Of a stretch of 10,055 nt of DNA, positions 1-6,509 are shown piece by piece (the first letter of the stretch is position 1; each line of letters starts with the position of its first letter). Made by a program: the position numbers and the translations under genes. The notes beneath the pieces are model-generated. The model was not told where the DNA came from. It saw nothing but the letters and a program-made list of their open reading frames with translations, and did no database searches. The stretch covers positions 1-10,055 of the forward strand of contig JAEYYY010000371.1 in NCBI GenBank assembly GCA_023430775.1. Reading direction: 5' to 3'. Source of the DNA: Pseudomonadota bacterium. Its GTDB lineage: Bacteria > Myxococcota_A > Polyangia > Haliangiales > Haliangiaceae.

Positions 1-196
1 CTATGCCTAAGCAGTTTATGGTGAAGCAGACGACGCTACCGAGGCCGACGCCGGCGAGCTCGTCGGCGCCGACCTGCGCGACGAACGCCGTCGAGGCGAG
101 CGTCATCATCGAGAACGAGAGTGTCGAGACGGTGATCGGCCACGCCAGCCGTAACAGCTCGCGGCCAGGTCTATGAGTCCACGCCAGATCAGACAT
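1..196 (-). CDS. MATE-family multidrug/Na+ efflux transporter, N-terminal fragment (runs off left edge)
   Basis: Reading the minus strand from an ATG at 196-194 gives 65 codons without a stop to the window edge. The product starts MSDLAWTHRPGRELLRLAWP. It continues with a hydrophobic first helix (about residues 16-40), then a FVAQVGADELAGVGLGS segment, then the start of a second helix. The pattern 'LLRLAWPI...FVAQVG...LAGVGLG' is the hallmark N-terminus of MATE transporters (inner-membrane drug/cation antiporters with 12 helices), and the short pre-helix leader is the usual length. The ribosome binding site is weak (GGAA about 6 bases before ATG). Codons 9-10 (AGA CCT) and the TTA/ATA codons are unusual for this GC-rich DNA. 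The gene lies downstream of the lipoprotein gene, separated by 268 bp that hold inverted repeats. Family call is fairly sure; substrate unknown; about 85% of the gene is outside the window. Confidence 0.8.
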   Translation of the reverse strand, partial: MSDLAWTHRPGRELLRLAWPITVSTLSFSMMTLASTAFVAQVGADELAGVGLGSVVCFTINCLGI

Positions 197-247
197 GTGC
201 GATTCCGGTTCCCCACCCCGGAAAGCGAGGTGGAAAGAGAGCAGCTC

Positions 248-295
248 GGAGCCCGAAAGCAAGACGGGCTCCAGGGGTTTCGTCCCCGGAGCCCG
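248..295 (-). promoter_or_regulatory. Two mutually exclusive stem-loops in the presumed MATE leader
   Basis: The octamer GGAGCCCG occurs at 248-255 and 288-295, and its exact reverse complement CGGGCTCC at 265-272. The middle segment can pair with the left copy (8 bp, 9-base loop). It can also pair with the right copy, where an inner GGGG/CCCC pair (274-277 with 284-287) extends the stem to 12 bp with one bulged base and a 6-base loop. The two folds exclude each other, which is the layout of an attenuator or a switching leader. On the minus strand the structure ends about 52 bases before the MATE start codon. No T-run follows either stem, so a simple intrinsic terminator is not indicated. The structure is seen in the sequence; the regulatory role is inference. 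Confidence 0.45.
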
Positions 296-356
296 CGGCG
301 GATGGATGCTCGAGATCGCTTAGTCGCGACGCTCGCCACCGCGGGCACCGGCCTGA

Positions 357-379
357 TCGACGATGATCATCATCGTCGA
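357..379. repeat. Perfect 23-bp inverted repeat (candidate operator)
   Basis: Arms of 11 bp (TCGACGATGAT at 357-367 and its exact reverse complement at 369-379) flank a single central C at 368. The near-zero spacing disfavours an RNA hairpin and suits a binding site for a dimeric regulator. It sits about 85 bp beyond the lipoprotein stop and about 160 bp upstream of the MATE start on the same strand, so it could control the MATE promoter. No promoter hexamers could be placed with confidence around it. Confidence 0.5.
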
Positions 380-464
380 CGGGTCCTGGTTGGCGGTGAG
401 GCGTCGCATCAAAGACTCTCCTGGTTCACTCTCTCGAATCGCGGTCGATCGGTCAACGGCTTGT

Positions 465-878
465 TTAATGCGCGCGGTACTCGACGGTGGCGGTCCGACA
501 ACTCTCGACCGTCGCCGGTCCCGGCAGCGAGGCGAATTGCCACGACGCCGCATCCTCGACAAGTGCTTGATCGAAGGCGTCGTAGGAGGATTTCTCGGCG
601 AGCGCGAGCTTGGTGACGCGACCGTCGGGGGCGACGCAGAGATCTAGCTTCGCGGTCATCGTGGTGGCGCCGTAGCGGGCCTTGATCGCGTGGGCCATGC
701 GGTCGACGGCGCGCACGCGGGTGTCGACCGGGTCGGGGAAGGCGAGCGTCGCGTCGTCGGTGGAACGCGCCGACAGATCGAGCTGGACTCCGGTGCGTGG
801 AGCAGCAGGTTCACTGGTGAGACCGCCGGTGGTGGCGCAGGCGGCGAGGGACAACGAGAGAAGAACGAGCTTGGACAC
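465..878 (-). CDS. Small lipoprotein with TonB C-terminal-like domain
   Basis: The product is 137 residues. I chose the GTG at 878-876 over an ATG at 899 or 1073 because AAGGAG lies 5 bases upstream and because the protein then begins directly with a lipoprotein signal, MSKLVLLSLSLAAC, whose lipobox cysteine is residue 14. After a short Thr/Pro/Ala linker, residues about 75-135 resemble the TonB C-terminal fold: CVAPDGRVTKLAL, then SSYDAFDQALVEDAASWQF, then a final strand ending TATVEYRAH. C81 and C127 could form a disulfide. There is no N-terminal transmembrane anchor or Pro-rich spacer as in true TonB, so energy transduction through ExbBD is unlikely. Stand-alone domains of this kind are common in deltaproteobacteria and their role is mostly unknown. 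It is divergent from the bat operon. TAA stop at 467-465. Confidence 0.72.
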   Translation of the reverse strand: MSKLVLLSLSLAACATTGGLTSEPAAPRTGVQLDLSARSTDDATLAFPDPVDTRVRAVDRMAHAIKARYGATTMTAKLDLCVAPDGRVTKLALAEKSSYDAFDQALVEDAASWQFASLPGPATVESCRTATVEYRAH

Positions 879-1126
879 GGGCACTCCTTGTGGCTGCATC
901 CGGCGCACCCCCGAGGCAGCTGCTCGCTCGCTACTCAAACGACATGCCAGCGGGGTCGAGCGAGTAATCCACTGGAAACGCGTGGAGCGCGTCGCACCCG
1001 TCCCGCCGATGGGGCGTCGCATGCGGCCCGTCGCGTCTGTCGCAATGACGCAGGAATGGGAATGGCTCGTCACCCCGCGCGGTTGACAGGCCGCCCGCCC
1101 GGGCGTTTCCTCCGGGTCCCACGCCT
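879..1126. promoter_or_regulatory. Divergent intergenic region, presumed promoters for the lipoprotein and moxR
   Basis: These 248 bp separate two divergent genes, so promoters facing both ways are expected here. I cannot place convincing hexamers. A TTGACA at 1083-1088 points towards moxR but lacks a good partner at the right distance. A perfect GC-only palindrome, CGCCCGGGCG, lies at 1096-1105. No coding signal is visible: the open frames across the region are compositional. Confidence 0.4.
884..889 (-). promoter_or_regulatory. Ribosome binding site deciding the lipoprotein start
   Basis: On the minus strand AAGGAG lies 5 bases before GTG 878-876. It marks that GTG, rather than the ATG at 899-897 (which would overlap the site), as the start. 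Confidence 0.7.
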
Positions 1127-2110
<984 letters not shown>

Positions 2111-2118
2111 GGCGTCGC

Positions 2119-2146
2119 CGTGCTCGTGTCACGTGCACGTGCACGT
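2119..2146 (+). repeat. Left arm of spacer inverted repeat
   Basis: This 28-base arm is the reverse complement of 2381-2407 except for one extra base: 17 matched bases, a bulge, then 10 matched bases. It includes the self-complementary 16-mer ACGTGCACGTGCACGT (2131-2146). It begins 9 bases after the moxR stop codon. Confidence 0.7.
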
Positions 2147-2372
2147 CCTCGATCGCCATCCATCCCGAACGTCCTTATGCTCACCGTGCTCTTGCCTAGC
2201 GACATGAACCGCCACGCCACAAGCTCTCCGGCGCCAGTCCGGGCCATCGTGCACGTACCCGACGCCGAGACGCAGGGCGCAGGTCGGAACCACAGTCGCA
2301 GCTCGCACCGCCTGCCTTGCGACATGGCAGGACGTGCCGCTCTCCAAGCAAAACGGGCGCAGGCCGGCACGA

Positions 2373-2400
2373 GCACGTGCACGTGCACGTGCACGTGCAC
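2373..2400 (+). repeat. (GCACGT)n hexanucleotide microsatellite
   Basis: Four full GCACGT units plus GCAC are present, and positions 2373-2398 form a perfect 26-bp palindrome. Such tracts are prone to slippage, but a 6-base unit cannot shift a reading frame. In the DUF58 frame it reads as alternating Ala-Arg. Confidence 0.85.
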
Positions 2401-2407
2401 GAGCACG
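2381..2407 (+). repeat. Right arm of spacer inverted repeat
   Basis: This 27-base arm pairs with 2119-2146 with a single bulge. It overlaps the microsatellite and ends 28 bases before the preferred DUF58 start codon. The non-repetitive flank CACGAGCACG also matches, so the pairing is not explained by the microsatellite alone. Confidence 0.7.
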
Positions 2408-2424
2408 ATCACGAGTACGTAAAC

Positions 2425-2428
2425 GAGG
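2425..2428 (+). promoter_or_regulatory. Ribosome binding site deciding the DUF58 start
   Basis: GAGG lies 7 bases before TTG 2436-2438. The GTG at 2334, which would open the longest frame, has only an AGGA one base away, too close to work. Confidence 0.5.
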
Positions 2429-2435
2429 TCAGGCC

Positions 2436-3437
2436 TTGCTCCCCGCGGAGATCGCTCAAGCAGTCAAGCGCGTCCAGTTCATCACCGGACGCCACGTCGC
2501 CGACGTCATGGCCGGCGCGTACCTCTCCGTGTTCAAGGGACGCGGCATGGAGTTCGACGAGGTCCGCCCCTACGTCCCCGGCGACGACATCCGCGCGATC
2601 GACTGGAACGTCACCGCGCGCACCGGCGAGCCACACGTCAAGCGCTTCGTCGAGGAGCGCGAGCTGACCGTGATGTTGCTCGTCGACGTCTCCGCCTCGC
2701 AGGAGTTCGGCAGCGGCCAGCGCAGCAAGCTCGAGGCCGCCGTCGAGCTGTCCGCGCTGCTGGCGATGAGCGCGGTCGAGAACGGCGACAAGGTCGGCTT
2801 GCTGCTGTTTCACGGCGGCGCCGACCTCTACATCCCGCCGCGCAAGGGCGGCAAGCACGCGCTGCGCGTGGTGCGCGAGGTGCTCGCACGCGGTCAGGCC
2901 CGCGACCAGACGACCGCGCCGGTGATCGAGCAGGAGACCAGGAGCTCACTACGTGCCCTGCCCCGTGCGATCCGTGGCTGGTTCGCGCGGCTGCAGAGCG
3001 CGACGCGCGTGCCGCCGAAGAACAAGTCGACGAGCATCGCTGCCGCGCTCGAGTTCTGTCGCCAGGTGTTGCCGCGCCGTGCGGTGCTGTTCCTGATCTC
3101 CGATTTCCTCGACGAGGGATATCTCCAGGTGCTGCGCCACGCCAATCGCAAGCACGACGTGGTGGCCGCGCTGATCAGCGATCCGCGCGAGACCGTGATG
3201 CCACCGGCAGGTCTGGTCACGCTCGAGGATGCCGAGACCGGACGCACGCGCCTGGTCGATACGCGGTCGAGCGCGTTCCGAAGCGAGCTGGCCGCGAACG
3301 CGAAGAAGCGGGTCGGCAACCTGCGCGATCAGCTGCGCGCGACCGGCATGGATCTGGTCGAATTCGATGCCACCGGCTCGATGGTGGATCCGCTGCTGAA
3401 GTTCTTCCGCGAGCGCGAGCGGAGGCTGCGACGATGA
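2436..3437 (+). CDS. DUF58 family protein (vWA-like, MoxR partner)
   Basis: From TTG 2436 the product is 333 residues. It opens LLPAEIAQAVKRVQF, which is where DUF58 proteins of Bat operons normally begin. The family signature is clear: GRGMEFDEVRPYVPGDDIR (35-53), IDWNVTARTGEPHVKRFVEE (55-74), then a metal-site-like DVSAS (84-88) and a later SDFLDE (222-227), as expected of a degenerate vWA fold. There is no signal peptide or membrane segment, so it is probably cytoplasmic and works with MoxR; its biochemical role is not established. The open frame extends upstream to a GTG at 2334, which would add 34 residues containing an (Ala-Arg) repeat read from the microsatellite. I consider that extension unlikely. 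The TGA stop overlaps the next ATG (ATGA). Family call is very sure, the start moderately so. Confidence 0.9.
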   Translation: MLPAEIAQAVKRVQFITGRHVADVMAGAYLSVFKGRGMEFDEVRPYVPGDDIRAIDWNVTARTGEPHVKRFVEERELTVMLLVDVSASQEFGSGQRSKLEAAVELSALLAMSAVENGDKVGLLLFHGGADLYIPPRKGGKHALRVVREVLARGQARDQTTAPVIEQETRSSLRALPRAIRGWFARLQSATRVPPKNKSTSIAAALEFCRQVLPRRAVLFLISDFLDEGYLQVLRHANRKHDVVAALISDPRETVMPPAGLVTLEDAETGRTRLVDTRSSAFRSELAANAKKRVGNLRDQLRATGMDLVEFDATGSMVDPLLKFFRERERRLRR

Positions 3438-4459
3438 AGCGGCTGTTGATCGTCGTCGCGCTCGCGGCGTGCGGTGGCTCGGAACAGGTCGCCGACGAGA
3501 GCGGCGCGATCGTTCCGGATAAAGACGCGATCGCGAAGGTGGTCGAGAACGGCCCGGTCAAGGCGACCGTCAAGGTGTGGCCGGCGAAGCCGAAGCTGTC
3601 GGATCCGATCTACGTCCGGCTCGAGGTCGAAGCGCCGATCGGCGTGTCGATCGATGCGCCGTTCCAGGAGGCCGGCGATCAGCGCCTCGGGCGGTTCCGC
3701 GTCGTCGGGTTCGCACGAGATACCCAGCGCACCGCGAGCGGCGGCCAGCTGCACGAGCAGACGTACACCCTCGAGGCCCCGACGAGCGGCCGCCATCGCG
3801 TGCCCCCGCTGCGCCTCGAGATGATCGATGCGCGCAACGGTGCGCGGAACAATGACGATGCCAAGGCGAAGCCCCAGGAGATCCTGACCGACGAGGTGCC
3901 GCTCGAGGTCGAGCCGGTGCCGACGGACCGCGCGACCGCCGAGCTGCAACCCGCGCTCGGACCGCTCGATCCCGAGGTCGGCGGCACCAGCTGGGTGACG
4001 ATCCTCGGCTTCGTCAGCCTGCTGATGGTGCTCGGCTCCGGCGGCGTGCTCCTGTATCGCGGGTTCAAGCTGCGCCGGCGGATCGAGCAGCAACGCTCCG
4101 CGTACGAGGATGCGATCGCGCACCTCGACGAGCTGGCCAAGCGCGGCGCGCCGGATGCCGCGAGCGCCGATAGCTGGTTCGTCGAGCTGTCGTCGATCGT
4201 GCGTGGCTATCTCGAGGCGCGCTACGAGATCCGCGCTCCCGAGCTGACCACCGAGGAGTTCCTCCTCGTCGCCACCGCGCGACCGGAGCTCCACGAGGAT
4301 CATCGGACGCAACTGACCGAGTTCCTCGAGCGCTGCGACCGCGTGAAGTTCGCGGGCTATCGCCCCGATGCGGACGAGTCGCTCGCGACGCTCGAGGCCG
4401 CGCGCCAGTTCGTCGTCGACACCCGCGTGCTGGTCGGCGACACGAGGAGGGCCGCGTGA
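3434..4459 (+). CDS. BatD-like/DUF4381-like lipoprotein with one membrane segment
   Basis: The product is 341 residues. Its N-terminus MKRLLIVVALAAC is a lipoprotein signal with the cysteine at 13. Residues about 40-165 form a beta-rich domain like one BatD repeat (VKVWPAKPKLSDPIYVRLEV, then YTLEAPTSGRHRVPPL). A transmembrane helix covers about 187-209, followed by the basic stop FKLRRR. A cytoplasmic helical tail carries the motif WFVELSSIVRGYLEARYEIR (248-267) and APELTTEEFL, seen in DUF4381 proteins and in BatD C-termini. The periplasmic domain would thus be tethered by both a lipid and a helix. It sits between DUF58 and batA, the usual place of such a protein in Bat operons. It overlaps DUF58 by 4 bases and batA by 4 bases (GTGA). 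Relationship is clear; exact role unknown. Confidence 0.82.
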   Translation: MKRLLIVVALAACGGSEQVADESGAIVPDKDAIAKVVENGPVKATVKVWPAKPKLSDPIYVRLEVEAPIGVSIDAPFQEAGDQRLGRFRVVGFARDTQRTASGGQLHEQTYTLEAPTSGRHRVPPLRLEMIDARNGARNNDDAKAKPQEILTDEVPLEVEPVPTDRATAELQPALGPLDPEVGGTSWVTILGFVSLLMVLGSGGVLLYRGFKLRRRIEQQRSAYEDAIAHLDELAKRGAPDAASADSWFVELSSIVRGYLEARYEIRAPELTTEEFLLVATARPELHEDHRTQLTEFLERCDRVKFAGYRPDADESLATLEAARQFVVDTRVLVGDTRRAA

Positions 4460-5496
4460 ACCTCCTCGCCGAGAAGTTCGCGAACCCGTGGTTCCTGCTC
4501 GCAGCGCCGCTCGCGGTGCTCGCGGTGTTCTGGTCGATGCAGTCGAGTGGCCGCGTGCGGTTCTCGTCGCTGCGCGCCCTGCCGCTCGGCGGCGAGACCT
4601 GGCGCACGGCGATCGCGTGGCTGCCGGACGTGCTCTACGGGCTCGCCGTCATCGCGCTCGTGATCGCCCTCGCCGGGCCGCGGTCGGGTGACAAGAACTC
4701 GCGGATCCGTCGCGATGGCATCGCGATGGTGATGGCCGTCGATGTCTCGGGCTCGATGCGCGCACTCGATCTGTCGGAGAAGACCACCGAGCTGACGCGC
4801 CTCGACGCGGTGAAGCAGCTGTTCCAGGCGTTCGTGCTCGGCAGCAGCAAGTACGAGCTGACCGGCCGCCCCGACGACGCGATCGGCCTGGTCGCGTTCG
4901 CGCGCTACGCCGAGACCCGCAGCCCGATCACGCTCGATCACGGCAACCTCGCGGCGGCGGCCAAGCAGCTGTCGTTCGCGCCGCAGGAGGAAGACGGCAC
5001 CGCGATCGGGGCAGGCCTCGAGCTCGCGGTCCAGCGCCTCGTCGAGTTCCGCACCCAGTCCAAGGTCAGCAAGGTCGTCATCCTCCTCACCGACGGTGAA
5101 TCGAACGTCCACGAGATCGACGAGGAGACCGCGATCGACGATGCCAAGAAGGCGGGCATCAAGGTCTACACGATCGGTGCCGGCACCACCGGCATCGCGC
5201 CGATCCGCGTCGAGCTTCCCGATGGCCGCAGCGAGCTGATGCAGACGCAGGTCTCGATCGACGAGGCCACCCTCAAGCACATCGCGAAGGAGACCGGCGG
5301 CGAGTACTACCGCGCGACGTCGAACGAGAGCCTGGGCGACATCTACAAGCGGATCGACAAGCTCGAGCGCACGACGTTCGAGGAGGAGCAGTTCGTCGAG
5401 TTCCACCAGTACTACGGCTGGTTCGTGGTCATCGCGATGATCATCGCGGTGGTCGCGCTGGTGCTGCGCGGCACCGTGCTGCGGAGGCTGCCGTGA
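4456..5496 (+). CDS. batA: BatA, membrane-anchored vWA-domain protein
   Basis: The product is 346 residues. It starts at GTG 4456 with AGGAGG 5 bases upstream (4445-4450). Two N-terminal helices (about 11-28 and 56-74) precede a vWA domain, and a C-terminal helix (about 321-338) closes the protein, the standard BatA layout. All metal-site (MIDAS) elements are present: DVSGS (96-100), Thr182 in DGTAIG, and TDG (212-214). The tail IDKLERTTFEEEQ before the last helix is typical of BatA. The vWA domain is expected to face the cytoplasm, where MoxR could reach it, and to bind partners through a divalent metal. It overlaps batB by 4 bases (GTGA). Very sure of family; BatA versus BatB is assigned from order and the tail motif. 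Confidence 0.92.
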   Translation: MNLLAEKFANPWFLLAAPLAVLAVFWSMQSSGRVRFSSLRALPLGGETWRTAIAWLPDVLYGLAVIALVIALAGPRSGDKNSRIRRDGIAMVMAVDVSGSMRALDLSEKTTELTRLDAVKQLFQAFVLGSSKYELTGRPDDAIGLVAFARYAETRSPITLDHGNLAAAAKQLSFAPQEEDGTAIGAGLELAVQRLVEFRTQSKVSKVVILLTDGESNVHEIDEETAIDDAKKAGIKVYTIGAGTTGIAPIRVELPDGRSELMQTQVSIDEATLKHIAKETGGEYYRATSNESLGDIYKRIDKLERTTFEEEQFVEFHQYYGWFVVIAMIIAVVALVLRGTVLRRLP

Positions 5497-6509
5497 CCGA
5501 CTGGACCTACCTCCACGTCGATAGGATCCACCTGGTCTGGGTCGCCCTCGCGATCGTCGGCGGCTTGCTGGCGCTCGAGCTGCGCGGCCGCGATGCCCTC
5601 GCCAGCTTCCTGTCGCCGGTGATGCAGCCGCGGCTGACGGAGCGCGCGAGCACGGCGCGGACGGTGCTCAAGCTGTGCCTCGTGTTCGCCGCGATGCTCG
5701 CCGCGATCGCCGCGCTGATGCGGCCGCAGGGCAAGGGCGAGCAGGAGACGATCAAGACCACGAAGCCGTCGGCCGACGTGATGTTCCTGCTCGACACGTC
5801 GCGGTCGATGCTGGCCGAGGATGTCGCGCCGACGCGGCTCGAGCGTGCCAAGGCGGATATCGCGAGCATGGTCGATCAGCTCGATGGCGATCGCGTCGGC
5901 CTGATCGCGTTCGCCGGCCGCGCCGCCTCGCTGTGTCCGCTGACGCCGGACCACTCGTTCTTCCGCACCGCGCTGGCGACCACGGACACGCGCAGCGCGG
6001 GTCGCGGCGGCTCGCGGGTCGGCGATGCGATCAAGGCGGCCGTGCGCAGCTTCCCGGCGGGTCCCGGCGCGAAGCTGATCGTGCTGATCACCGACGGTGA
6101 CGATCAGGACCAGTACACGCTGGAGGCCGCGAAGATGGCGCGCGATGCCGGCATCCGGATCGTCGCGCTCGGCTTCGGCAGCGAGGAAGGTAGCCAGATC
6201 ACGCTGGTCGATCCGAACACCAAGGCGCGCAGCGTGCTGATGCACGACGGCAAGCCGGTGATCAGCAAGCTCGACGGCGAGAAGCTGAAGCAGGTAGCGC
6301 TGACCACCGAGGGCGTCTACATCCCGGTCGGCACGTCCGCGGTCGCGCTCGATGACATCATGCAGACGCACGTCCGCCCGATCATGCGGTCCGCCGAGGC
6401 GGCGGCGCAGCGCGAGATCCCGGCGGAGAAGTTCCAGTTCTACGTGTTCGTGTCGCTGCTCCTGCTGCTGGCAGCACTGTTCGTCGGTAGCGGAAAGGAT
6501 CGCGCGTGA
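5493..6509 (+). CDS. batB: BatB, membrane-anchored vWA-domain protein
   Basis: The product is 338 residues. GTG start at 5493 with GGAGG 5 bases upstream (5483-5487). Helices lie at about 13-30, 58-76 and 315-332, with the vWA domain between the second and third. The metal site reads DTSRS (101-105) and TDG (200-202). At the middle position GGSRVGDA carries Ser174 where Thr is usual, a conservative change that could still bind metal. The MRPQG after helix 2 and the LERAK after the metal site are typical of BatB. It probably pairs with BatA in the inner membrane. No TPR fusion is present at its C-terminus (some species have BatB-BatC fusions). It overlaps the next gene by 4 bases (GTGA). Confidence 0.92.
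   Translation: MTDWTYLHVDRIHLVWVALAIVGGLLALELRGRDALASFLSPVMQPRLTERASTARTVLKLCLVFAAMLAAIAALMRPQGKGEQETIKTTKPSADVMFLLDTSRSMLAEDVAPTRLERAKADIASMVDQLDGDRVGLIAFAGRAASLCPLTPDHSFFRTALATTDTRSAGRGGSRVGDAIKAAVRSFPAGPGAKLIVLITDGDDQDQYTLEAAKMARDAGIRIVALGFGSEEGSQITLVDPNTKARSVLMHDGKPVISKLDGEKLKQVALTTEGVYIPVGTSAVALDDIMQTHVRPIMRSAEAAAQREIPAEKFQFYVFVSLLLLLAALFVGSGKDRA

Larger units (their letters stand above)
2111..2435 (+). other. Long non-coding spacer inside the operon (moxR to DUF58)
   Basis: These 325 bp hold no gene I can support. They contain a hexanucleotide microsatellite, an inverted repeat near both ends, and a third GTGCACGT copy at 2249-2256. The sequence between is less GC-biased than the neighbouring genes. 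A TATGCT at 2176-2181 could be a -10 box, but I see no good -35. All later junctions of the operon overlap, so this gap is exceptional and may hold a second promoter, a processing site or a small inserted element. Confidence 0.6.

Noticed and set aside
248..295. Guanidine-II (mini-ykkC) riboswitch upstream of the MATE gene
   Set aside because: One minus-strand loop reads ACGAAA and so contains ACGR, but the class needs two hairpins both with ACGR loops; the second loop is TCTTGCTTT.
173..616. Plus-strand open frame across the MATE upstream region
   Set aside because: Arg-rich, low complexity, overlaps the start of the MATE gene and the end of the lipoprotein gene on the other strand, and has no recognisable domain.
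923..964. 8-bp inverted repeat CTCGCTCG/CGAGCGAG in the divergent gap
   Set aside because: Short, with a 26-base loop and simple-sequence arms; expected by chance in this composition.
465..1073. Longer 202-residue version of the lipoprotein
   Set aside because: It would bury the lipoprotein signal 65 residues in; the GTG at 878 has a strong ribosome binding site and puts the signal at the N-terminus.
1083..1111. TTGACA as a -35 box for moxR
   Set aside because: The hexamer at a 17-base spacing is TTTCCT, a poor -10, and transcription would start only about 10 bases before the ATG.
2120..2422. Small protein encoded in the moxR-DUF58 spacer
   Set aside because: Open frames on both strands owe their length to the microsatellite (Cys-Thr or Val-His repeats). 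No ribosome binding site, domain or signal peptide is seen.
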